In this document: piece by piece, positions 38,368-46,667 of the stretch
How the letters are laid out: every line of letters begins with the position of its first letter
Numbering within the stretch: position 1 is the stretch's first letter
DNA from: Reichenbachiella versicolor
GTDB lineage: Bacteria; Bacteroidota; Bacteroidia; Cytophagales; Cyclobacteriaceae
NCBI RefSeq assembly: GCF_003171675.1
Contig: NZ_QFZQ01000002.1
Location: 744,001 to 808,000, forward strand
DNA length: 64,000 bases
Direction: 5' to 3'
Position numbers and translations under genes: made by a program
The notes under the pieces: model-generated
Told to the model about the DNA's origin: nothing
The model's database searches: none
What the model saw: the letters and a program-made list of their open reading frames with translations, nothing else

Positions 38368-39420
38368 TTATTCTGATACTACATCAGTAGCTAAAAATGG
38401 TAGTATTTGCACATCGTCTCCTAGACGATTCAGTACTCCCGACAGTGTAAATGAACCTGTTGGGGCTGCAACACCGTACGCTCCTGAGACATCATCTATT
38501 TCTATTAAAAATGATGTAGATCCTACGGTAGCTGTGACAGAAATATCAAATGGATTGCCATCAAAATTCCACTGACTAGCATCATCGAGGGTTACCTGCT
38601 TGATAGTCACCAATTGCCCTTGGTATTTAGAATCAACAGTCAAGTCTGACTCCGTGATTTCAATCGGCTCGAGTAAAACATCTGCTGCTGTACCTAGCTT
38701 CGTCACATTGTCTGGTCCAGTTATTTGATAGCGTTGATCACTGTTTTCATGCGTACTGATTTCTATTTCTCCCTCTATTTGAAGGATATCACCTCTTTGA
38801 AATTCTTCAAGTCCTTCAAACCTCAAAATATTAACTCCTCCAGATTCGTCTTGAAGAGTGAACAAAGACAATTGACTTGCTCCTCCATTGTACGTAAATC
38901 CTAAGTCGGGAGAGTTCATCACGCCAACTACCGTTACAGAGCTCCCAACTTGACTTTTGGATTCTTCTATAGAAACCGCTTCATCAATTTCTGGAAACTC
39001 TATAAAATCTCCTTGTGCTCTTAGCGTAAACCTGCCATTTCCAACACTCGCGATACTACCCTGCACTTCTTCTATGGTGAAGAAAATATCCTTACTTCCC
39101 AATAGTTCAGTATCTACATAATCGATTTCAAAATATCCAGAAGAATCTCCAGCTGACATGGCTAGTTGAATATCTCCAGTAAATACATCAGCAGGAGGAT
39201 TGGTAACGACTCCTTTGATATCGCTAACTGATATCACAACTACACTATTTTCTTCCAGTGGTCCAGTTGTTAGTAACTCTACAGTAGTAGTCGATAGAGT
39301 ATATGGATCAACTATTTCACCATTCTGTCCTACAAAACTGACCAATGGCGTCTCATAATAATCTGACTCCAAACAAGAGAAACAAATCAGAGGTAATAGA
39401 AAAATGATTAATCTTTTCAT
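38368..39420 (-). CDS. OB-fold (DUF5689-like) surface lipoprotein
   Basis: 350 residues from ATG at 39420, chosen because it gives a clean lipoprotein signal (MKRLIIFLLPLICFSC, Cys16); an ATG at 39459 would bury it. The first half carries a small Ig-like region (FTIEEVQG). From about 150 there are beta strands in the pattern of OB-type nucleic-acid-binding domains found in DUF5689 and YhcR/ExeM proteins: VGSSVTVVGVMNS, SLFTLQDESGG, GDILQIEGEI, and a second round LVTIKQVTLDD. The same type of OB module is in the giant nuclease. Middle gene of the receptor operon: the ATG lies 19 bases after the TonB receptor stop. Probably binds oligonucleotides at the surface (inference). Confidence 0.8.
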   Translation of the reverse strand: MKRLIIFLLPLICFSCLESDYYETPLVSFVGQNGEIVDPYTLSTTTVELLTTGPLEENSVVVISVSDIKGVVTNPPADVFTGDIQLAMSAGDSSGYFEIDYVDTELLGSKDIFFTIEEVQGSIASVGNGRFTLRAQGDFIEFPEIDEAVSIEESKSQVGSSVTVVGVMNSPDLGFTYNGGASQLSLFTLQDESGGVNILRFEGLEEFQRGDILQIEGEIEISTHENSDQRYQITGPDNVTKLGTAADVLLEPIEITESDLTVDSKYQGQLVTIKQVTLDDASQWNFDGNPFDISVTATVGSTSFLIEIDDVSGAYGVAAPTGSFTLSGVLNRLGDDVQILPFLATDVVSE

Positions 39421-39439
39421 TTCGAATATTTTAAAGTCA

Positions 39440-42139
39440 TTAGAAATAGATAGCCACACTCAAATAATAATTCCTACCAAAGCCATAGGCATAAGCTGGA
39501 CCAAAGAACCTATTGGCCCATCTGATATATTCTTTGTCCAGTACATTATTGACATTGGCACTGATACGTCCTCTGAGATCATTCGAGATATCAAAGTACC
39601 TTCCTAAATAAATGTCAAATAGGGTGTAGTCAGGCAAACGCTCAATATCCTCTCCTGCATAGTAAGGGTCAATAGGGTTAGTCTGCATGTAGAGTCTTCC
39701 TGAATAACTAGCTCTTGCACCTACATACATGTCTTTAATACCTTTGTAATGAAGACCTAATTGTCCAGTGCGCATAGCTGTATTTCCTACAGGAATTTCT
39801 TCTCCAGCACGTGGCGGTACGCCAACATAGGGAATAGATTCAGGCACCTGAGTTTTATAATCTGCTATAGACACATATCCATTCACCTCTAGTGAGGTAA
39901 GTACATTCCAAACAAAGTCTATCTCAATTCCCTTATGTACTTGTCTAAGACCTGGAACATTAGAGAAGTACTCATCGAATTCTATCTGAACATCATTGTC
40001 ATCGGCATCAGATAAGTTTCTAGCAATATCTTGCCAGTTGGTATAATAGGCGTTGATATTAGCTTTTAAGAATCCACTAGTGAAGCTATATCCAGCCTCT
40101 ACAGCATATACTCTTTCTTTCTTTAAGCCATTCACATAGTTGTTAGAGTATCTAGCGTCTTGATAAGAATTACGCATAAATGGTGGGCGAGTGAAGCTAC
40201 CAGCATTCGCAAACACTTTGTGTCGGTTGGTGATTCGGTAATTCACACCAGCCTTAGCTGTATAGGTTAAAAACGTTTTGTCAGCAGACTTACCCAAAGA
40301 AGAACCTACAAACTCTTCATTCCAAAAATGACCTATCCTTTTATAATTGGAATATGTCCCAGATAGTGTTCCAAATACATCAATTTTTTTGAAATGATGT
40401 TCAGCCTGAGCAAAAACAGATCCCCAATTGATATAACCGTCATAATCATACATGAACCTGTCTCCAGTTCTAATCACCTCATTAGAGGTTAAAAGGTTCA
40501 TATCATACTCAGTGGCATTTCCATCACTAAATTTATCGTATTCTCCTCTGTCTGTATTAGTCACAAAATCAGCTCCCAACAAATCTGCTGCCGTGACATA
40601 ATGTGTTCCTTTATAATTCCTGAGGTCTAAACCAAATTTCAAGTCCGTATTCCCTACTTGCTTATCAAGACTGGAAATCATACCATACCAAATATGATCA
40701 TTGTGACGAGCTTCAATGAAATTTTCAGCTCTTTGACCGGTAAATGGATCAGCACTAAAGTCTCCATTTGGTCCAAGAACTGTAACTGTATTAGAGGCAT
40801 CCAAATTTTCCTGAACCAGTAAATCAAAATCTATATATCCATCAGGTGTTCTAATGGCTGCGTCTCTTACTGCCGGTGTTGTCTTATTGACATCATAGCC
40901 ATTAGCTCCTTCACTCGCAGTCACCCTTAGATTGTCAGAAGTGACTTTAGCGATGGATATATATGCAGATGTACTCAGGGTAGTAGCATCGTCTATATCC
41001 CAGTGATGACTCAAAGAGAATTGGGGTTTATGAACTTGGTTTTGTCTGGAGTTAAAAAACTCTCCATTGTAATATCCAGTTGCATAATTGAATTGATTAT
41101 CGGTGACACTGTAGTCTCCAGTATTTTTAAGCCGTTCTGATAATCCCCATGCAGACCCTCTTTTAAATGGAGCCCCAAATGCATAAAAGAATAACTGATG
41201 TCTCTTATTCAGTTGTTTCGAAACAGCTAGATAATATGACCATGCATCTACAAATGCACCTGGTCTAATCGGACCTCTTTCTCCTCCTGGTTGCCCTGGA
41301 AGTGTAGGAGAAGTTGTTGTTCTCGAACCTTGGAAAGTCATCGCCCAACCATTATCGCTTTCTCCTGTATTGATAGTAAAACGTAAGCGATTGTTCCAAG
41401 TAGCATTACTATTCATGTACTCGAATGAGCCTCCTTTAGACTTTTTAGCCGGTTGAGAGATCATATTGACTGTTCCTCCAATAGAGCTTACAGCAAGCTT
41501 AGAAGCTCCAAGTCCTCTCTGAACTTGCATCTCTCTAGTGGCTTCACTGATACCCGCAAAGTTTGACCAATACATACGACCATTTTCCATGTCATTGACT
41601 GGAATACCATTGATCATAAACGCTACATTGGTTTGATCAAAACCTCTAATGTAAATTTCTTGGTCTCCGTACCCTCCAGCACCTTGTGTAGTATATATAC
41701 CTGGTGTACTGGTAACAATATCCGGAACACTCAATCCTGAGAATCGTTGTGTTATTTGCTCATTTGTGATAGAAGAAACAGCAACCGGAGTTTTTCTCTG
41801 GTCTACATAGGAAGCTGATACTTTCACCTCTTCAAGCCCAATAGCATCAAGTTCGAGTTTTACCTCGCCGATATTTAGATTATTACTTGAAAAAGAGATC
41901 TCCTGAGCTACATAGGATATGTAGGAGACTACCAAGGTTCCACTTGTTTGATCGGTCGATAGACTAAATTTTCCATCTAGGTCTGTGACGACGCCTTCCG
42001 AACTTCCTTCAACCACAACTGTAGCTGCCATTAAAGGTTCTTTTGTTTTTGAGTCTAAAACTGTCCCTGTGATCTGAGCTAGAGCTGATACACAGCTCAG
42101 CAACAGTGCGGTAAGGGTACAGCCAATGTGCTTGTTCAT
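39440..42139 (-). CDS. TonB-dependent outer-membrane receptor of the nuclease locus
   Basis: 899 residues from ATG at 42139-42137 (an ATG at 42169 would put ten residues before the signal peptide). Signal peptide MNKHIGCTLTALLLSCVSALA; carboxypeptidase-regulatory beta-sandwich (about 22-105, GTVLDSKTKEPLMAATVVV); plug domain with SVPDIVTSTPGIYTTQG and EIYIRGFDQTNVAFMINGI; then a long beta-barrel ending in aromatic residue F (LSVAIYF), as outer-membrane barrels do. It is annotated as importer because of the family; substrates are unknown but the neighbours (nucleases, 5'-nucleotidase, OB-fold lipoprotein) point to nucleic-acid breakdown products. First gene of a three-gene operon with an upstream TGCAATGCTAG element. 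Confidence 0.92.
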   Translation of the reverse strand: MNKHIGCTLTALLLSCVSALAQITGTVLDSKTKEPLMAATVVVEGSSEGVVTDLDGKFSLSTDQTSGTLVVSYISYVAQEISFSSNNLNIGEVKLELDAIGLEEVKVSASYVDQRKTPVAVSSITNEQITQRFSGLSVPDIVTSTPGIYTTQGAGGYGDQEIYIRGFDQTNVAFMINGIPVNDMENGRMYWSNFAGISEATREMQVQRGLGASKLAVSSIGGTVNMISQPAKKSKGGSFEYMNSNATWNNRLRFTINTGESDNGWAMTFQGSRTTTSPTLPGQPGGERGPIRPGAFVDAWSYYLAVSKQLNKRHQLFFYAFGAPFKRGSAWGLSERLKNTGDYSVTDNQFNYATGYYNGEFFNSRQNQVHKPQFSLSHHWDIDDATTLSTSAYISIAKVTSDNLRVTASEGANGYDVNKTTPAVRDAAIRTPDGYIDFDLLVQENLDASNTVTVLGPNGDFSADPFTGQRAENFIEARHNDHIWYGMISSLDKQVGNTDLKFGLDLRNYKGTHYVTAADLLGADFVTNTDRGEYDKFSDGNATEYDMNLLTSNEVIRTGDRFMYDYDGYINWGSVFAQAEHHFKKIDVFGTLSGTYSNYKRIGHFWNEEFVGSSLGKSADKTFLTYTAKAGVNYRITNRHKVFANAGSFTRPPFMRNSYQDARYSNNYVNGLKKERVYAVEAGYSFTSGFLKANINAYYTNWQDIARNLSDADDNDVQIEFDEYFSNVPGLRQVHKGIEIDFVWNVLTSLEVNGYVSIADYKTQVPESIPYVGVPPRAGEEIPVGNTAMRTGQLGLHYKGIKDMYVGARASYSGRLYMQTNPIDPYYAGEDIERLPDYTLFDIYLGRYFDISNDLRGRISANVNNVLDKEYIRWANRFFGPAYAYGFGRNYYLSVAIYF

Positions 42140-42164
42140 TGATTGCAGATTTATAATTTTCGAC

Positions 42165-42175
42165 TGCAATGCTAG
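42165..42175 (-). promoter_or_regulatory. Candidate shared upstream element TGCAATGCTAG (receptor operon)
   Basis: 11-base identity to 35295-35305 upstream of the endonuclease I gene; here 26 bases upstream of the receptor start. Minus strand reads TAGCATTG within it. Promoter or operator status cannot be decided from sequence alone. Confidence 0.4.
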
Positions 42176-42287
42176 ACTTGCCTCTTCCTTTGTTCTAATA
42201 CAATAGGAACAGTCTGGTAAACCCCTTTTTAGGCTCTTAACAGTAAATTAATGGGCTTTAAACGACGTGAGAACAATATCACTGATA

Positions 42288-43772
42288 TTAGATATACAGC
42301 ACGGAGCTTCTGGTAAACTCTTTAGTCAATAACTTTACAAAAACTTCAAAAGAGACATATTCATTAGGGTCTCTGAAGTCCAATTGGTAAAGTTTTTCTA
42401 GGAACTTTATCTCTAGCTTCTCTACTTTATCTTCCTGATTCTTACACTGACAGAGTCTGGTTAAGTATTTGAAGAATAACTGGACTCTTGGTTCGCGAGT
42501 TGATTTGAGGTATCTCTGATAATAAACCTTAAGTGCATTTCCTTTGTCAAATAGCACATCTGAATCTCCATTTAACAACAACAATATGGTATGAATCATT
42601 AGCAAATGGACATTGTATCCAGTCTTATCCTTTGCGAGAGGCAAACATGTTTCGTAGATCTCAGTAGCATTCCAATTGGGCAAGACTTTACCTTCAGAGT
42701 CATCTTCAAGATATATCAGTATTTCTACCAAAACCTGCCTCAGAGTCCAAATAGCCTTATCTATTGGATCTAGTCTATCATACTGAGAGGTGGACCTTAC
42801 TTGACTCGATAAGTTGCCCGCTTCAGTATACTGTCCTTGTATCATGTACATCTGATAGCATAGTGCCGAAACCTCAAACCTATCGAATGATTGATATGAA
42901 CTGAGCTCATTCGCTCTCCAAACAGCTTTAAGAGCGTTAGGATAATCTTGAATCATCAAGTAGTACCTAATCTCAAATACGTTTACAAACAGCCTCTGCC
43001 CTTCTTCAAACAATCTTCCTGTTGACACTAAAAACAATCTTAATTGATCAATATGTGTTTTCAATTGCTTGGGATCGTTATAGCCGTATGCCAAATAAAT
43101 GCGCAATCGAAGACTATTTAGATTAAACTCTAAGGAGTGATTCTCCGATTCGTGATCATGGGTCAATATCAAAGAACTTAATTCTTCTAAGCTTTGATTA
43201 GGGTTCAGGGAGCATGAGTAATTGAAGTAAGATTCATGCATTTGAATTTGACTCAAAACTTCATCTTCCTTTTCAAGCAACTTCTTGAGCAACTCTATTT
43301 TATCCATTGTTTTCAAGAGCTTCTTTTTATGCCCTTTTAAAGAATAGATCTGTCTGAGTAATTTGTATATTCTGAGTTGGAGATCTGTAAACCATACTTC
43401 ATTCAACTCTATCAGTGCCTTTTTTAATATTTTCTCAGGTGTATGAAAAAGATTAACTGAAAGTAACTTTTCGGCTATAATGATTTGTTTTTCGACCTGA
43501 AACCTCAACTGTGTATATTCCATGGCATCATTATCTGACTCTAGAATTACATCATTCAGTTTCAGCATCAAATTACGCTTCAGCATCAAGTACTTCTTAT
43601 CTGTCGGTATACCTTCATACAATATTTGAGACACTTCATCATCGTTGATGTATTCATTGGCCTTGACCAAATCATACAATGACGCCAGTTTAGAGCCTTC
43701 TTTGAGGTGTGAATTCAAAAACTTTGAATAGTAGTTTTCCGCTACAAAAACCAATTCATGAAGAATATCCAT
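42288..43772 (-). CDS. TPR-like helical repeat protein, function unknown
   Basis: 494 residues, no signal peptide, so cytoplasmic. Almost wholly alpha-helical with a repeated tetratricopeptide-like rhythm (for example EKILKKALIELNEVWF, YYLMIQDYPNALKAVWRA, YQMYMIQGQYTEAGNLS). No DNA-binding, kinase or phosphatase motif is visible. It lies 148 bases upstream of the TonB receptor, on the same strand, so might be cotranscribed, but a T-rich stop region and the shared element at 42165 suggest a separate promoter. Regulator or scaffold of the nuclease locus is possible but only by position. Confidence 0.6.
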   Translation of the reverse strand: MDILHELVFVAENYYSKFLNSHLKEGSKLASLYDLVKANEYINDDEVSQILYEGIPTDKKYLMLKRNLMLKLNDVILESDNDAMEYTQLRFQVEKQIIIAEKLLSVNLFHTPEKILKKALIELNEVWFTDLQLRIYKLLRQIYSLKGHKKKLLKTMDKIELLKKLLEKEDEVLSQIQMHESYFNYSCSLNPNQSLEELSSLILTHDHESENHSLEFNLNSLRLRIYLAYGYNDPKQLKTHIDQLRLFLVSTGRLFEEGQRLFVNVFEIRYYLMIQDYPNALKAVWRANELSSYQSFDRFEVSALCYQMYMIQGQYTEAGNLSSQVRSTSQYDRLDPIDKAIWTLRQVLVEILIYLEDDSEGKVLPNWNATEIYETCLPLAKDKTGYNVHLLMIHTILLLLNGDSDVLFDKGNALKVYYQRYLKSTREPRVQLFFKYLTRLCQCKNQEDKVEKLEIKFLEKLYQLDFRDPNEYVSFEVFVKLLTKEFTRSSVLYI

Positions 43773-43974
43773 CGAAACATTGATTGATTGAAGAAATATC
43801 AGATGAAGGCGGTTGGTGGGGTAGAACTCGTCTAATTCCTATAATCTGCTAATCTAACATCGACCGAATTCGTTCTCCATCTATCGGCATTACCAGATTG
43901 TTAGACAATAATTAAGATTCCTTTAGCCTTTACTTCAGGACGTTATGTGTACTTTTTGTCAATGGCACTTCTAT

Positions 43975-43982
43975 TAGGTTTG
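43975..43982 (+). promoter_or_regulatory. Candidate -7 box (TAGGTTTG) before the EEP nuclease pair
   Basis: Exact TAnnTTTG match 18 bases before the start at 44001; a TTTTTG stands 16 bases further upstream, shorter than the ideal 19-bp spacing. Confidence 0.45.
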
Positions 43983-44000
43983 AGCATATTTTGAAATACG

Positions 44001-44987
44001 ATGAAGAAAACAATACTACTAATAGCAGTACTTACTAGCCTAATCCCAAACATTCAAGCACAGTCTAGAGCTGGTGCTGTTGGTTTTTACAACTTGGAAA
44101 ACCTATTTGATACCGTAGATGATCCAGAAATAGACGATGAAGAATATTTACCAAATGGTAAAAAACAATGGACACAAGAAAGGTATCAATCCAAACTTGA
44201 TAATATGTCTAGGGTCTTAGCAGACCTCAATTTGGACTTGGTTGGCCTGTGTGAGATCGAAAATCGTAAGGTGCTAGAAGACCTTATTTCTACTCCGAAC
44301 CTGAAATCTAAAGGTTATGAGATTATTCATTTTAATTCAAAAGACAGAAGAGGAATCGACGTAGCTGCTCTTTACAAACCTGATATCTTCAAACCAATTT
44401 CTCAAACTATACATTCAGTAAAAAACCCTGATGATCCTGATTTTAAGACGAGAGATATCTTACTAGTCAGTGGAAAAATAGGTCGTAACGACACACTTCA
44501 CTTCATTGTAAATCACTGGCCTTCAAGATGGGGTACTGGAGGAGAACCCAAAAGAATCTTAGCAGCAGGCGTAGCAAGAGGTATAGTAGACTCTCTTCAA
44601 TCCCTCAATGCTAATGCGAAAATTATCATCACCGGAGACTTTAACGATGATCCAAGAAACAAAAGTTTGAAGCAAACTTTAAACGCTAATACCAAAATAA
44701 AAGAGCCTGGACAACTATTAAACACTTCTTATCCAAAGTATAAAGAGGGAATTGGGACACTATACTACAAAGGAGCTTTCAACCTATTTGACCAAATAAT
44801 CGTCAGCGAAGGATTGACAAAAAATGGATTACACTACAAAGATGGTTCGTTTACTATTGCATCGTTTCAGTATATAGTTCACACCAAGGGAGAGCTTAGA
44901 GGTACACCTTTTAGAACTTTTTCAAGAGGTCAATTTCTAAATGGATATAGTGATCATTTCCCAGTCTACATCGTATTAGAATACTAA
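44001..44987 (+). CDS. Secreted endonuclease/exonuclease/phosphatase-family protein
   Basis: 328 residues with signal peptide (about 1-20, ends IQAQSRAG). The EEP metal-dependent phosphodiesterase fold is shown by GFYNLENLFDTVDDP at the start, LDLVGLCEIENRKVL (metal-binding Glu), NHWPSRWG, IITGDFNDDP and the closing GYSDHFPVYIV. Homologues act as DNases, sphingomyelinases or inositol phosphatases; in this context a periplasmic nuclease is the best guess. The ending SDHFPV matches the catalytic Asp-His pair. It is followed 12 bases later by a second EEP gene. Confidence 0.9.
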   Translation: MKKTILLIAVLTSLIPNIQAQSRAGAVGFYNLENLFDTVDDPEIDDEEYLPNGKKQWTQERYQSKLDNMSRVLADLNLDLVGLCEIENRKVLEDLISTPNLKSKGYEIIHFNSKDRRGIDVAALYKPDIFKPISQTIHSVKNPDDPDFKTRDILLVSGKIGRNDTLHFIVNHWPSRWGTGGEPKRILAAGVARGIVDSLQSLNANAKIIITGDFNDDPRNKSLKQTLNANTKIKEPGQLLNTSYPKYKEGIGTLYYKGAFNLFDQIIVSEGLTKNGLHYKDGSFTIASFQYIVHTKGELRGTPFRTFSRGQFLNGYSDHFPVYIVLEY

Positions 44988-44999
44988 TTTTGATTCTTT

Positions 45000-45881
45000 A
45001 TGAGAGTATATTCATGGCTCATACTTTTAGTATGTATAGTATCCTGCAATGAATCCGAAGAAGAAACTGTAGTAATTGAAGGACAAAAACCTACACAACA
45101 GAAAAACTACCCTAAACTATTTAAAAGCTGTCTCAATGCACTATCGAATGAAACACTCGATGTAGTCACTTGGAATATCGAGTTTTTCCCAAAAGAAGGT
45201 ACTGCTACGATAGAAGCTGTAGCTGATATCATCGAAAACATGGATGCAGATATAGTTGCTATTCAAGAAATTAATAGTTCTACTGCCTTTGCTGACCTAG
45301 GAGAACAGCTTAAAGGCTGGGATGCGATTTTTCAAAATGTAAATGGAAGTCTGGATTTAGGTTTTCTAATCAAAAAAGATGAGTTCGTTTCTTACAGCTC
45401 TAGTAAAACAATACTTAATAATGACAATGATGCTTTTCCAAGAGCTCCTGTATTGATAGATATCGAACACATTAGCGGAGTTAAAGCTACATTAGTGAAC
45501 CTTCATCTAAAATGCTGTAATAACGGTGAAGATAGAAGAGCAAGAGCTTCAATCAAGCTTAAAGAAGAACTGGATAAGTCTCCTGACACTGCATTCATCG
45601 TATTAGGAGATTTCAATGATGATATTAATGTAGGTAGTCCATTTAGCAATTTCATCAATGATTCTAATTACAAATTTACGGATGAAACGATTGCTACCAG
45701 CACATCAGCAAATTGGAGTTATCCAAGCTGGCCAAGTCACTTAGATCATATCATGATTAGCGATGAACTCTTTGACTATGTCTCTAGTACCTCCACTATA
45801 ATATTAGACGATTGTATATCAGATTTTGATAGAAATGTATCTGATCATCGTCCAGTATTAAGTAGATTTTCTAAAAACTAA
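45000..45881 (+). CDS. EEP-family nuclease-like lipoprotein
   Basis: 293 residues. Lipoprotein signal (MRVYSWLILLVCIVSC, Cys16, followed by NESEEE), so membrane-anchored. EEP motifs: DVVTWNIEFFP, DADIVAIQEIN (metal-binding Glu), LVNLHLKCC, FIVLGDFNDD and SDHRPVL at the end. All expected active-site residues are present. The gene is 12 bases after the secreted EEP gene and surely cotranscribed. Together they would give a soluble and a tethered nuclease/phosphodiesterase in the cell envelope. A terminator hairpin follows at 45900, though its better T-tail is on the other strand. Confidence 0.9.
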   Translation: MRVYSWLILLVCIVSCNESEEETVVIEGQKPTQQKNYPKLFKSCLNALSNETLDVVTWNIEFFPKEGTATIEAVADIIENMDADIVAIQEINSSTAFADLGEQLKGWDAIFQNVNGSLDLGFLIKKDEFVSYSSSKTILNNDNDAFPRAPVLIDIEHISGVKATLVNLHLKCCNNGEDRRARASIKLKEELDKSPDTAFIVLGDFNDDINVGSPFSNFINDSNYKFTDETIATSTSANWSYPSWPSHLDHIMISDELFDYVSSTSTIILDDCISDFDRNVSDHRPVLSRFSKN

Positions 45882-45884
45882 ATC

Positions 45885-45921
45885 CTTTTAAAAACAAAAA
45901 GCACCAGTAAACTCTGGTGCT
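45885..45921 (-). terminator. Terminator of the CheC-like gene
   Basis: 8-bp stem agcaccag/ctggtgct (45900-45907 with 45914-45921), 6-nt loop, then tttttgttttt on the minus strand, 26 bases past the stop at 45947. It can also end the EEP operon from the left. Confidence 0.75.
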
Positions 45922-45946
45922 CTAGAAGAATATCTAACGTTTTTTA

Positions 45947-46555
45947 TTACTCAGCAGCTTTAGCTCTGATCTGATTTGAAAACTCATCTTGGAACATCCA
46001 AGTGAAATAAGGTGCGATATCCAATTCATCTCCGGCAAACCTTGCCTTGAAGTGAACTAATGAGTCATATTTCTGAGTTTCAGACTCTAGGTACTTTCTT
46101 ATACCACTGGCTTCTAACACTTCTAGATGAGGTACGTTACCATAGATACCACAATCAAGATAATTGGCAAACTCTGTAATAACAGCAGCACTTACAATAT
46201 TATCTATCTCAGTTACAAACCCTTGCTGCATCATTGTATATTGCTCAGGATTATCACTTTTCATAGAAGCAGGCAAACATTTGGCACTTATCTTTTCTAC
46301 TTCTGATTCGCTAAAAATCAAATAGCAAACACCTTTAAATTCACCAATAACCTCCGTTTTCAACAAACTAGATTCACCTTCTATAGGAAGTCCTGGAAAC
46401 TGACCATCATCTAAAGAATCAGATCCAAAATCTAAGGTCTCTATGGTAATTGGAGTTTGAATTACGTCTGACAGGGCTTTAGAAGCTCTCTGCAATCCTC
46501 TCGTCACTAGAGAGGTTGCAACCTCCATTTCCTTTTCATCCAGCTTTTCTATCAT
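45947..46555 (-). CDS. CheC-like chemotaxis phosphatase
   Basis: 202 residues from ATG at 46555-46553 (upstream ATG at 46606 adds an unlikely 17-residue leader). The CheC signature is E-x-x-N-I at FVTEIDNIVSAAVITEF; the region before it (LKTEVIGEFKGVCYLIF) fits the CheC/CheX beta-sheet. CheC proteins dephosphorylate CheY-P and often act with a deamidase CheD. No cheY, cheD or cheA gene lies nearby, though two methyl-accepting proteins are in the window; the response regulator it serves is unknown. In gliding Bacteroidota such proteins may affect the gliding or T9SS machinery (inference). Confidence 0.78.
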   Translation of the reverse strand: MIEKLDEKEMEVATSLVTRGLQRASKALSDVIQTPITIETLDFGSDSLDDGQFPGLPIEGESSLLKTEVIGEFKGVCYLIFSESEVEKISAKCLPASMKSDNPEQYTMMQQGFVTEIDNIVSAAVITEFANYLDCGIYGNVPHLEVLEASGIRKYLESETQKYDSLVHFKARFAGDELDIAPYFTWMFQDEFSNQIRAKAAE

Positions 46556-46620
46556 CGGGTATTTCGTTTTGTTAAATGTCCTAGTTAAATATTTTACAAA
46601 ATACACCTAATTCTGAAAAC

Positions 46621-46646
46621 AAAAAAACTCTCTATAATCTAGAGAG
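46621..46646 (-). terminator. Terminator of the ThuA-domain gene
   Basis: 7-bp stem ctctcta/tagagag (46628-46634 with 46640-46646) followed by a run of T on the minus strand, 22 bases past the stop. Confidence 0.7.
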
Positions 46647-46667
46647 CTTTCATGCTTGTTATTTCTG

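Noticed and set aside
39440-42139. Classification as a SusC/SusD carbohydrate locus
   Set aside because: No SusD-type protein, glycosidase or anti-sigma/sigma pair is adjacent; the partners are nucleases and OB-fold/lamin-tail lipoproteins.
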